In this document: positions 1 through 7,903 of the stretch, one piece after another
Layout: every line of letters begins with the position of its first letter
How positions within the stretch are numbered: the stretch's first letter is position 1
DNA from: Cytidiella melzeri
Lineage: Eukaryota > Basidiomycota > Agaricomycetes > Polyporales > Irpicaceae
NCBI GenBank assembly: GCA_022592445.1
Contig: JABYQR010000146.1
Location: forward strand, 1-64,000
DNA: 64,000 nucleotides
Direction of reading: 5' to 3'
Made by a program: the position numbers and the translations under genes
The notes under the pieces: model-generated
What the model was told of the DNA's origin: nothing
Database searches by the model: none
The model's input: the letters and a program-made list of their open reading frames with translations, nothing else

Positions 1-481
1 CTGTGATAACTTCTTGAAGTCAATTAACACCGGTTTGGGTGCAGCAGGAGCAGGAGTGGGCGGGGGAAGCTTGGCGAGCCACTCAGCAAAAGTTGGCTTG
101 TAGGTCTGTTGCTCAGCTAGAGTGTGAGCACGTTCTTCAGCGGCACGTTCTTTGTAGGCTTGGGCAGAAGCGCGAAGTTGTTGTTTCTCCTTGTAAGAGG
201 GAACAGTGATGGTGATGCCTTTGACAGGTGGCTTCTTGGACACGTATTTAGCAACAGTGACCAGGTCTTTGTCAGACCAACGATGAGGTTGACCACTCTT
301 ACGCTTGTCAGCAAGAGCGTCGAGGAAAGATGGAGGAAGACACCTCTTGAGCTGAGGCTCAGTGGGAGGGAGGGTCTTAGAGAAACGGGGGCACGTGTCT
401 TTAGGCACTAAACAATGCGCAGGGGGTAGAAACAGACGATGTAAGCGTAGCTCAACGGTATGAAGAGACCGGAGACGTACT
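1..481 (-). CDS. Gag N-terminal protein of the older gypsy element (partial, spliced start)
   Basis: An open frame runs to the window edge. It aligns with the first protein of the younger element: both begin M-P-K-D and then share a segment with P-S/E-S-F, K-D-L, Y-V-S-[KR]-[KR]-P, [KR]-E-R-A, L-A-E, a proline-rich stretch and [LI]-D-F-[KH]-K-[LF]-S. No ATG precedes the frame in genomic DNA. Removing a GTACGT...TTTAG intron (408-480) joins the A at 481 to TG at 407-406 and makes the start codon in frame. The protein's function is unknown; position suggests a Gag extension. Confidence 0.7.
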
Positions 482-555
482 CGTCAAACAGGAATAAACT
501 TTTTTAAACGGTGGGAATGGGGGAACCCAGGGTTTACACAACAATCTCAACCTAA
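1..555 (-). mobile_element. Older Ty3/gypsy retrotransposon, 5' internal region (partial)
   Basis: This is the leader and start of gag of a retrotransposon that runs off the left edge. Its deduced protein is clearly related to the 5' protein of the younger element at 6569-7299, but nucleotide identity is low, so the two are sister families rather than copies. The block CCTAA-TGTCA at its LTR junction matches the same junction in the younger element. Only the first part of one coding frame is visible, so its completeness cannot be judged. Confidence 0.8.
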
Positions 556-647
556 TGTCACGGAGACGGAGCTCAACGTAGCAACTAGGGACACAGAGTG
601 GAAGACGACGATGAGGTGGTGGCAGGCGTATAGCACAATGCTCTCAC
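556..647 (-). repeat. 5' LTR of the older gypsy element, internal-side fragment
   Basis: It begins with TGTCA immediately after CCTAA, exactly as the younger LTR does, and is cut at 647 by the younger insertion. The rest resumes after 7903. Confidence 0.7.
643..647. repeat. Target-site duplication CTCAC, left copy
   Basis: CTCAC abuts the left end of the younger element and recurs exactly after its right end at 7899-7903. Five base pairs is the usual duplication made by Ty3/gypsy integrases. Confidence 0.9.
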
Positions 648-1151
648 TGTCAAGAACACAACCAGACTCTTATGAAGAGCGAGGAAGTGACGACAGGGGA
701 GGAACGACGAGCGAACTCGCGTGGACGATGACGACAGGGGTAATGATGATGAAAGGGGGAGAGACGACGACGAGGGAGCAGCTAACGATGAGCTAAAGAC
801 CAGGTTATATTAGTACTGTAAAGGACTAGGTACAAGGTGGACGTTACCTAAAGACCAGGAGGTAGAATCTGAGGTCTTTAGGGAGCTACAGAGTGGGTTT
901 ATATACATCTCAGACAAGGACCCCTGGTACCGGGTCTGTACTCCTAACACTGCCGTGGGAATGTATGGTGTGCTATGGTGCGATGTTCTACAATGTTCCA
1001 GCACCTTCTATGATCATGTGACCAGTCTGTCACATGCACTTGATCACATGCAGTAGCCATGTACCATCGATAAGATAAGATAAGGAAATTGAGAAGGTAG
1101 GATAACAAAAATAAAAGGAAAAGAAAGGAAAAAGTGTGCATGGTCGTGACA
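648..1151 (-). repeat. 3' LTR of the young gypsy element
   Basis: A 504-bp direct repeat with TGTCA/TGACA ends, about 99.4% identical by eye to the other LTR. Differences are a/g in the gacgacRgggga block, g/a in agctaacRatgagc and t/c in gtggacgtYacc. A TATA-like TTTATA (TATAAA on the coding strand) lies near its middle. Confidence 0.97.
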
Positions 1152-1154
1152 TTA

Positions 1155-1167
1155 CCCCCCTCCTAAA
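1155..1167 (-). other. Polypurine tract of the young element
   Basis: On the minus strand an AGGAGGGGGG run lies three bases from the 3' LTR, where plus-strand DNA synthesis is primed in LTR elements. The pol stop codon (TAG) falls inside its upstream edge. Confidence 0.8.
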
Positions 1168-3295
1168 GGCCTTTTCTCCGGAAGGCAGGAGTTGAGTCTT
1201 TTCCGTCTTCCCACAATGATACGCGTCGTAGAGTTTCTGAAGGTAGTTTCTCAAAATGCTCGTTGATTGGTCGGAAATTCATCGCCAAGAATAGAGATGC
1301 AGCGATTGGTCGTGGAGCTCCTGGGTGCCGTCTGTGGAAATCTTTAACTGCTTCATCAGCATGAGTGACGTTGGTTGCGGGTTCCCAGGAGTTTTCTGAA
1401 TCTGGGTATCCTCTCCACTTGACGCGGTACTGAAACTCTCTCTTCCGTCCAAAGATCCTAGAATCAAGGATCTGTTCTACTTCGTACTCCTCTTCTTCGT
1501 CAACTACAATCGGATCCGGTTCAGGAAATTCCCGGTTAGGGACCAAACTTGCCGTTTTGGCCGGTCGTAGCCTATCTACATGGAACACGGGGTGTCGCTT
1601 GTCTCGAATGGTGAGTTTGACCCGATAATTCAGGTTCCCAATCTTTTCCAAGACTTCATAAGGACCATCTCGTTTCGGTGCTAGTTTTGCCACCGGCTGT
1701 TCCTTTGGATGCTTCTCGCGCTCCACGTAAACCTTATCACCGACTTTAAACTGCGGCGCCTTTGTAACTTCGTGATCATAGAATCGCTTCATGCGTTCTG
1801 CCGTGAGTTGTAGCGCAGCTTTGGCATCTTCTTGGGCTTCTCGGAGTGCTCGAAGACGCTCGTCTGCTGCAGGAACGTTTGATACCGGATTCAAAGGCAC
1901 CTGGAACTCTGGTAGATACCCATAGATCAGTTCGAAGGGGGCCTTCCCGGTGGACGAGTGTACTCGGCTATTGAGCGCAAACTCCGCAATTGGCAACCAG
2001 TCTACCCAGTCATCCTGTCGGAAGGAACAGAATACTCGGAGATATTGTTCTATCTCTTGGTTCATACGTTCTGTTTTACCGTCTGTCTGAGGGTGGTACG
2101 CAGTGGACATAGACGACTTTACTCCGAGTGCATCGTAGATAGCACGGAGAAACTTGGATGCAAATACCGATCCACGGTCTGAGATCATCTGACGAGGTAC
2201 ACCATGGAGTCGAAACACGTTTGCAATATAGTCCTGCACGTGTTCGGGAGTTTTCATGCTTTCTCGTGATGGATAGCAATGCACCTGCGCTGTTGTCCGA
2301 TCAACTACAACCGTGATAGAATCGTATCCTTTACATGGCGGTAACTTGACAATGAAGTCCGTGGTAACGCTTTCCCATGGAGCATTGGGCGGATCTAATG
2401 GATTGACTGGGCCACGTGGTGGTGCGGGGAATGTCTTGGTTCTTTGACAAGTATCACACATGTCTACATAGTCATTGACAAAGCGTGTCATGCTGGGCCA
2501 CCAGTAGTTCCGAGAGAGTAGTTCCAGCGTTTTGTACCTGCCCGGGTGTCCAGCGGCGGGTAAGTCGTGATGTCTCCGAACTAGTTCCTTTCGGATTTCG
2601 TCATCTTTAGGAACATAAACTTTTCCCCGGAACAATAACAGTCCATTCTCGTTGTTCCACTCTTCGAGTCCCCGGCTAAGAAGGCGAGGTCCGAGTTTCT
2701 TGACTTTGGCAAGTGCTTCTGCCACCTCGGTTTCTCGAAGAGAACAGTCACGGATACGTTTCAACAAGTCTCTGTCTGGCTGTACACTAGCTTGCCCACG
2801 TTGCGAAGCGGCAGCTCGGAAAACTTCAGGCGCTAAGACTACTTGTGACAGATTGTCTTCTTCGTCTTTGACCTCGTGTTGGCCCAAACGTGACATGGAA
2901 TCCGACTTTCCCATAGATTTCCCGGGCTTTGGGATGATCTCAAAGTTGAAACGTGAGAGGAACAATGACCAACGCGCTTGACGACGTGTCAAATTGCGAG
3001 CGGTCTTCCAATACTCGAGATTCTTGTGGTCAGAGAAAATAGGGAATTTCTCTGGTAGCCCTTCCAAATAATGACGCCAGTCTTCAAGGGCTCGTACAAT
3101 TGCCATAAGTTCTCGGTCGTAGATCTCATAGTTTCGTTCGGTCTCAGTCATGCCTTCAGACCGATAGGCTACTGGGTGCCACGTGCCGTCTTCGGCTTGT
3201 TGTTCCAACACCCCTCCCATTGCATATCCGGATGCATCCGTTTCCAAACGTGTGGGTCTATCAAAACTCCACATTGCCAATACTGGTGCTTCCAC
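1163..3295 (-). CDS. pol: Gypsy pol, downstream frame: RNase H, integrase, chromodomain
   Basis: About 710 residues. RNase H starts near residue 18 with T-D-A-S-G and continues through Y-D-R-E-L-M-A and S-D-H-K-N-L-E-Y. The integrase zinc finger (H-H-D...C-D-T-C) lies around residues 240-290. The D,D-E core shows T-T-D-F, S-D-R-G-S and T-D-G-K-T-E-R, followed by the Y-G-Y-L-P-E region. A C-terminal chromodomain holds Y-R-V-K-W-R-G-Y and S-W-E-P. Chromodomains of this class direct integration to chromatin marks. The frame begins without an ATG because it is severed from the RT frame just upstream (+1 relative shift). Confidence 0.93.
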   Translation of the reverse strand: MEAPVLAMWSFDRPTRLETDASGYAMGGVLEQQAEDGTWHPVAYRSEGMTETERNYEIYDRELMAIVRALEDWRHYLEGLPEKFPIFSDHKNLEYWKTARNLTRRQARWSLFLSRFNFEIIPKPGKSMGKSDSMSRLGQHEVKDEEDNLSQVVLAPEVFRAAASQRGQASVQPDRDLLKRIRDCSLRETEVAEALAKVKKLGPRLLSRGLEEWNNENGLLLFRGKVYVPKDDEIRKELVRRHHDLPAAGHPGRYKTLELLSRNYWWPSMTRFVNDYVDMCDTCQRTKTFPAPPRGPVNPLDPPNAPWESVTTDFIVKLPPCKGYDSITVVVDRTTAQVHCYPSRESMKTPEHVQDYIANVFRLHGVPRQMISDRGSVFASKFLRAIYDALGVKSSMSTAYHPQTDGKTERMNQEIEQYLRVFCSFRQDDWVDWLPIAEFALNSRVHSSTGKAPFELIYGYLPEFQVPLNPVSNVPAADERLRALREAQEDAKAALQLTAERMKRFYDHEVTKAPQFKVGDKVYVEREKHPKEQPVAKLAPKRDGPYEVLEKIGNLNYRVKLTIRDKRHPVFHVDRLRPAKTASLVPNREFPEPDPIVVDEEEEYEVEQILDSRIFGRKREFQYRVKWRGYPDSENSWEPATNVTHADEAVKDFHRRHPGAPRPIAASLFLAMNFRPINEHFEKLPSETLRRVSLWEDGKDSTPAFRRKGL

Positions 3296-5120
3296 GAATG
3301 TCGGCGGAGTTCATCAACGCCGACTGTTCTTCAGGACCCCATTTCCAAGGGACCTTACCCGTGAGACGGTCTAGGGGTTTACATATCTTCCCAAAATCCC
3401 TGATGAACCTTCGGTAAAAGTTTGCAAACCCACGGAATCGGCGGATGTCAGAGACGTTCTGCGGTACAGGCCATTCAGCCACTGCCTTTACTTTGACAGG
3501 ATCCATACGTAACTGATTGTGGCCAATGATGACGCCAAGGTACTCCGTTTCTGATCTCTCAAACTCGCATTTCTCAGGTTTCAAGAATAGGTCATGTTGC
3601 CTGAGCCGTCTCAGAACTTCATGTACCACCTCGCGGTGCTCGGATATCTCCTTAGAATAGATAAGGATATCGTCTAAGTAGACTGTGACTTTGCCTTCGG
3701 CAATGAGGTCGGCAAAAATATCATTCATCATATTCTGGAATGTAGCCGGAGAGTTTGTTAGTCCGAAGAACATGACGGTCGGTTCGAAAAGTCCACGGTT
3801 GGTTACAAACGCTGCCTTGTGTTCATCTCCTTCTTTGATGCGGACATTGTTATATCCCCATCTGACATCTAGTTTGGTGAAGAACCTAGCGCCTCGCAGT
3901 CTATCCATGAGTTCGGAGATCAACGGCAATGGATACCTGTTTTTGATAGTGACTTCGTTTAGCTTCCGGTAATCCTGCACTGGGCGTAACTTTCCATCCT
4001 TTTTCTTGACAAAGAAGAAGGGTGATGCCATGGGGGACTTTGACGGTCGAATGTACCCTTTCTCTAAATTTTCTCGGATAAACTTGTCAAGCTCTTCTTG
4101 CTCGGGATGGGACAGTGGGTAAACTTTTGCATGGAATCCTTTTGCTTCCGGAATCAACTCAATTGCATGGTCATATGACTTGTGTTCTGGAAGCCGTTGA
4201 GATTCCGTTTCAGAGAAAATGTGAGCATGTTGTCGATATTGCTCAGGTACCATCTCCTCAAAGGTTTTGACTGGTTTAACCCGGTTCTCAACCTCAGCTA
4301 GTTCACTAGAGTATGTGTATCCTGCTAGAGTGAACAGGCGTTCGCCTTCCTGTACCATAGGTGTCGGACGTGTGCGTACAATGCGTCGGGGAGTTCCTTT
4401 TCCACCGAGCTGAGTAGTGGCCTGTGCCTGTAACTTCGGCGATTCGGTCTCATCCAAACTTCCTGAACCTTCCGTGGTTTCCTCAATGTCTTCTTCGGCA
4501 TCCTCCGTATCCACCGGCAAGTACGGGAGTTGTTCCACAACTTTCCGTAGTCCCGGAGTTCTCTTCCTACGTTTAGGCTCAGCCGTTCTCTTAGCTGCAA
4601 CCTCCTTCGCCTCATCAACCCGTTGCCTGGGTTTACATGCATCAGGACATCCATCCATCCTGATGATGCCTTCGTACCAATCAATGGTGGGGTTATGGTA
4701 CCGCAACCAATCGATTCCTATAATTACGTCTTCGGGTCCAATATCAGTGACCGTGAAGATGGTCCTCTCCTCGTGGTCCCCTATCCTCATATTGAGAATG
4801 GCAACTTCGTCAATAGCCCCGTCTCGATTTGGGGTTCCGTCTATGTTGTACACCGGAATGGGTTGTTTCAACTTCCGGGTTCTGATACGATGCTCTCGAA
4901 CAAACCGTTTATGAATGAATAGTGTCGAGGCTCCACTATCAATCATTGCTGCGACTTCTTTAGATCTCCGCACTCCTGAAACTGTGATGGGTACGTGAAA
5001 ATGTTCCGATTCAGAACCAGTCTCTAATACATCAGACGCGAGTACGGAAAATCTATTGTTACATGGTATACGCGGGGCGCGTGCTTGCGCAGCTCGAATC
5101 ACGGCCCGAATCAAAAACCC
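3261..5120 (-). CDS. pol: Gypsy pol, upstream frame: protease and reverse transcriptase
   Basis: About 617 residues from the overlap with gag. The aspartic protease shows D-S-G-A-S near residue 59. The RT shows D-Y-R-K-L-N, F-F-V-K-K-K-D-G, the F-F-G-L-T-N-S-P-A-T-F-Q block and catalytic Y-L-D-D at residues 479-482. The connection (F-A-N-F-Y-R-R-F-I) leads toward RNase H, but about 20 residues later the frame leaves the conserved sequence and ends, while RNase H continues in another frame. Relative to gag it is in the -1 frame and opens only a few codons before the gag stop, so it should be made by -1 frameshifting. One oddity is R-W-G-Y-N-N after the first catalytic Asp, where related RTs usually have a small residue in place of Trp. 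Confidence 0.93.
   Translation of the reverse strand, partial: GFLIRAVIRAAQARAPRIPCNNRFSVLASDVLETGSESEHFHVPITVSGVRRSKEVAAMIDSGASTLFIHKRFVREHRIRTRKLKQPIPVYNIDGTPNRDGAIDEVAILNMRIGDHEERTIFTVTDIGPEDVIIGIDWLRYHNPTIDWYEGIIRMDGCPDACKPRQRVDEAKEVAAKRTAEPKRRKRTPGLRKVVEQLPYLPVDTEDAEEDIEETTEGSGSLDETESPKLQAQATTQLGGKGTPRRIVRTRPTPMVQEGERLFTLAGYTYSSELAEVENRVKPVKTFEEMVPEQYRQHAHIFSETESQRLPEHKSYDHAIELIPEAKGFHAKVYPLSHPEQEELDKFIRENLEKGYIRPSKSPMASPFFFVKKKDGKLRPVQDYRKLNEVTIKNRYPLPLISELMDRLRGARFFTKLDVRWGYNNVRIKEGDEHKAAFVTNRGLFEPTVMFFGLTNSPATFQNMMNDIFADLIAEGKVTVYLDDILIYSKEISEHREVVHEVLRRLRQHDLFLKPEKCEFERSETEYLGVIIGHNQLRMDPVKVKAVAEWPVPQNVSDIRRFRGFANFYRRFIRDFGKICKPLDRLTGKVPWKWGPEEQSALMNSADIRGSTSIGNVEF
5073..5120 (-). 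promoter_or_regulatory. Programmed -1 frameshift signal at the gag/pol overlap
   Basis: The gag frame ends GGT-TTT-TGA preceded by G, giving the slippery heptamer G-GGT-TTT (5120-5114), which fits the X-XXY-YYZ rule. Slipping back one base enters the pol frame, which is open from just upstream. About five bases later CGGGCCGTG (5108-5100) can pair with CACGCGCCCCG (5083-5073), a GC-rich stem with one bulge. This is the layout of retroviral frameshift sites. Confidence 0.7.
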
Positions 5121-6565
5121 TCCTCAAGTCTCTTCTTGAGGTCGGCATTCTCCGCCTTCAACTTTTCCAGCTCTCCAAGTATTGCGTTTAGGGTTACTTC
5201 TGATACCCCTGACGGAATTGGCTCTCCGGTTGCCTCCGGTTTCTTCCCTTCGGCTTTAGAGGTCGAGGCCTCTGCATTGGTAGCTGCTACACGTGGTCCA
5301 CGAGGAGGTGGACGAGGGACTGCGGGTTTGGTACATGTGCGCGCAATATGATTGGGATCCGTTGTGAGTTCCTGGCAGTTATAACACCGCCGTCCTTGTT
5401 GCATCTTGGAGGCGTCAACCTCCATAGGAACCGGACCGTTGGAAGGACGGGGAGCCGGGGTAAACCTGGGCTGGGACTGGGTAGGTCTCGTCGTCGTCGA
5501 CGAGGGAACAGACGGAATTTTCTTCTCCGTCGTTTCTCTGATGCGGGCATACGCAGCCGCCATTTTCAGAGACCTGTCAATCCAACCTTGGTAATTGGTC
5601 GGTGGAGCTTCAGCCGTTGCCAGTCGCCCATAGATGTATTCAGGGAGACCCTTTATGAACCGGATCTCCTTGTCCTTGTCGCTCAACCCATTGATGCGAC
5701 CCACGTATGACTGAAAGTCAGTGACGTATGTGCCGACATCCCGCGCATTCTTTTCCTTCTTCTCAGCTCCACAGAGCTTCTCCAGTTCACGAATAGCCGT
5801 ATCTTCGGGCGTTGCATCGCCGAAGTACTTCTTGAGCTCCGTCTTAAACTTGGCCCATGTATCGAGGTTGGCCGGCAAACTACCGTTGTGGTCAGCCATA
5901 TGGTCCGTGACCGGTATTGCCCATTGGGCGGCCTTTTCTGACAACCGGTAGATTGCTGTCAGGACCTTGGTTCTTTCATCGGCAATACTGGCGGTTACCC
6001 AGTACGCCTCGCATTGTGACAAGAACCGTTCTAAGTCACGGCCATGTTCGCCCTTGTATCTATCGGGCTTGGTGTCGTTATTGTTGACCGTGACTTGCGG
6101 TCTTGGCATTGCTTGTGTAACTGCAGCTACAATGGCTGCAATCAAGGCAGGATCGACTGCGGGTGTTGTCATCGTGACAGGTGCGGAATTGATGGGGACG
6201 ACGGTGGGCGCTTCAGGAGTTACCGGTGGGATTTCCGGTATGGTTTCGGGAATGATGGGAACAGGGGTAGCAGTGGTGGTTTCCGGTGAAACTGCTGTGA
6301 CTAAACTGGTATCAAGTTCTGGAACTTCGACTTCTCCCGGAACTTGAACAATTAACGATATTTGACTGTTATCGCAGGCTACGTATCCACGGTATCGTTG
6401 TCCTTCTCTGAAATGACGGGATACTACAAACTTTTGATTTCGATTTGGACACGGTTGTTGTTCGCAGATTTCAATATACGCGTGGTCCTCTTCGTTATCG
6501 TGACAATCCTGAAGATCGTCGGGATCGAAGACGTGGAAACGGTTATCGCACTCAATGATTGCTGT
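5111..6565 (-). CDS. gag: Gypsy Gag, capsid and nucleocapsid part
   Basis: The open frame continues directly after the tandem UAG codons. It holds a Cys-rich segment (several Cys within about 30 residues, 6400-6530), then a Pro/Thr/Glu-rich linker, and from the first ATG (6172) a capsid-like region with the typical gypsy block F-x-S-Q-C-E-A-Y-W, K-Y-F-G-D and I-R-F-I-K-G-L. The nucleocapsid has a Cys/His motif of form CX2CX8HX4C rather than the usual CX2CX4HX4C. The C-terminus is a short coiled-coil-like Glu/Lys/Leu stretch ending at the frameshift site. It could start internally at 6172 or by read-through of the upstream frame. Confidence 0.85.
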   Translation of the reverse strand, partial: TAIIECDNRFHVFDPDDLQDCHDNEEDHAYIEICEQQPCPNRNQKFVVSRHFREGQRYRGYVACDNSQISLIVQVPGEVEVPELDTSLVTAVSPETTTATPVPIIPETIPEIPPVTPEAPTVVPINSAPVTMTTPAVDPALIAAIVAAVTQAMPRPQVTVNNNDTKPDRYKGEHGRDLERFLSQCEAYWVTASIADERTKVLTAIYRLSEKAAQWAIPVTDHMADHNGSLPANLDTWAKFKTELKKYFGDATPEDTAIRELEKLCGAEKKEKNARDVGTYVTDFQSYVGRINGLSDKDKEIRFIKGLPEYIYGRLATAEAPPTNYQGWIDRSLKMAAAYARIRETTEKKIPSVPSSTTTRPTQSQPRFTPAPRPSNGPVPMEVDASKMQQGRRCYNCQELTTDPNHIARTCTKPAVPRPPPRGPRVAATNAEASTSKAEGKKPEATGEPIPSGVSEVTLNAILGELEKLKAENADLKKRLEEGF

Positions 6566-6571
6566 CTACTA
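6566..6571 (-). other. Two tandem in-frame UAG stop codons inside gag
   Basis: TAG TAG separates the upstream Gag protein (6569-7299) from the capsid frame. Both flanking frames are in the same register. The stops are either a read-through checkpoint or inactivating mutations. Confidence 0.9.
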
Positions 6572-7299
6572 CAAAGGAAGTTTCTCAAAGTATCCTCCGT
6601 CCGCTACAAAAGCAACTCGACTCGTAACCTCCATCAACCTCTTGCGTAATTGCGTGAAGTTGATCTGCCCTACTGACTGTAAGCCCCAGTTCAGTGCCTT
6701 GAGCTGGGCAGGTGTGCGTGTGGAGAGTACTTCCTCCGTGTGTTCAACGAGGTGCAGAAGTTTATCGTTGAGGAGTAGAACTGCCTGGGTCTGTGAATCG
6801 TTCCGGTCGCGAGTGAGTTCGATCAGGATCTTGAGGCGTCTGATAGTGGCCTCGATCTTCGGCTTGAGGATGCCGACTTGGTCCTTGATTGAAAACTTGT
6901 GGAAATCGAGCGTCACAGGTTTTTGTGCGTCTGGGCGAGGTGGCGGGGGTGCTTGGGAGATACGGTCCTTGAGAGACGGTTTCTTACTTCGTTCCGCGAG
7001 GGTTTGCGCGCGTTCTGTGCGTGCACGTTCCTTGATGGACTCGTTGTCGCGAGCAAACTTTTCGTGGTCGAAGGCAGGAAGCCTGGTGCCCAGGGGGTGA
7101 TAGTGAGGGCGGCGTGAGACGTAGGATACGATCGCTTCAAGATCCTTTTCTGTGTAGAGACGAGGACGTCCTTGTTCGCGTAGTTCTTGACGAGCCTCAA
7201 AGAAGGACTCGGGTATGCGGCGACGAATGCGTACGTCCTTGGGCACTATAACCACGAAGTGAGATGTAGGATCAAAGGTTCGGGCCAGTACAACGTACT
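6569..7299 (-). CDS. gag: Gag N-terminal protein of the young gypsy element (spliced start codon)
   Basis: About 226 residues after splicing. It is basic and rich in Arg and Glu, with a central proline-rich stretch and leucine-rich helices toward the C-terminus; no known domain was recognised. It is homologous to the frame at 1-481 in the older element, so selection has kept it. The genomic frame has no ATG. The start is formed when the intron at 7246-7298 is removed, giving M-P-K-D. The leader also has a separate 21-codon upstream ORF (7377-7315). The frame ends at UAG UAG and is in register with the capsid frame beyond. Confidence 0.75.
7246..7298 (-). other. Start-codon-forming intron of the young gypsy element
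   Basis: A 53-nt GTACGT...TATAG intron with a CTCAC branch-like site about 14 nt from the acceptor. The exon junction reads A|TG, so splicing creates the gag AUG. The older element has an equivalent 73-nt intron (408-480) with the same GTACGT donor and A|TG junction. Confidence 0.7.
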
Positions 7300-7394
7300 G
7301 GTAAACCGGGGGGACTAAACTTTTATAAACTTTGGGGAAAGGGAATTTATGCGGTTGCGCGACGTCCAGGCGAGCATACGGAGATTCTACCTAA

Positions 7395-7898
7395 TGTCAA
7401 GAACACAACCAGACTCTTATGAAGAGCGAGGAAGTGACGACGGGGGAGGAACGACGAGCGAACTCGCGTGGACGATGACGACAGGGGTAATGATGATGAA
7501 AGGGGGAGAGACGACGACGAGGGAGCAGCTAACAATGAGCTAAAGACCAGGTTATATTAGTACTGTAAAGGACTAGGTACAAGGTGGACGTCACCTAAAG
7601 ACCAGGAGGTAGAATCTGAGGTCTTTAGGGAGCTACAGAGTGGGTTTATATACATCTCAGACAAGGACCCCTGGTACCGGGTCTGTACTCCTAACACTGC
7701 CGTGGGAATGTATGGTGTGCTATGGTGCGATGTTCTACAATGTTCCAGCACCTTCTATGATCATGTGACCAGTCTGTCACATGCACTTGATCACATGCAG
7801 TAGCCATGTACCATCGATAAGATAAGATAAGGAAATTGAGAAGGTAGGATAACAAAAATAAAAGGAAAAGAAAGGAAAAAGTGTGCATGGTCGTGACA
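7395..7898 (-). repeat. 5' LTR of the young gypsy element
   Basis: It pairs with 648-1151. It should carry the element promoter on the minus strand; TATAAA lies at 7650-7645. The next bases inward are the presumptive primer-binding region. Confidence 0.97.
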
Positions 7899-7903
7899 CT
7901 CAC
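7899..7903. repeat. Target-site duplication CTCAC, right copy
   Basis: Exact match to 643-647. Confidence 0.9.

Larger units (their letters stand above)
648..7898 (-). mobile_element. Ty3/gypsy chromodomain LTR retrotransposon (7251 bp, young, nested)
   Basis: A full-length element: two 504-bp LTRs bounded by TGTCA...TGACA, a perfect CTCAC duplication, a polypurine tract beside the 3' LTR, and gag, protease, RT, RNase H, integrase and chromodomain in Ty3/gypsy order. The LTRs differ at about three positions, so insertion was recent. It lies in the 5' LTR of an older related element. Coding capacity looks compromised by two tandem UAG codons in gag and a frame break between RT and RNase H, so it may be non-autonomous unless recoded. 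No TGG-type tRNA primer site is seen beside the 5' LTR; the sequence there begins TTAGGTAGAATC. Confidence 0.95.

Noticed and set aside
5348..6347. Plus-strand frames opposite gag
   Set aside because: Antisense shadows of a conserved gag frame; no splice or start signals.
7315..7377. A 21-codon ORF starting with ATG in the young element leader, considered as Gag start
   Set aside because: It is in another frame and stops before the Gag exon; it may act only as an upstream ORF.
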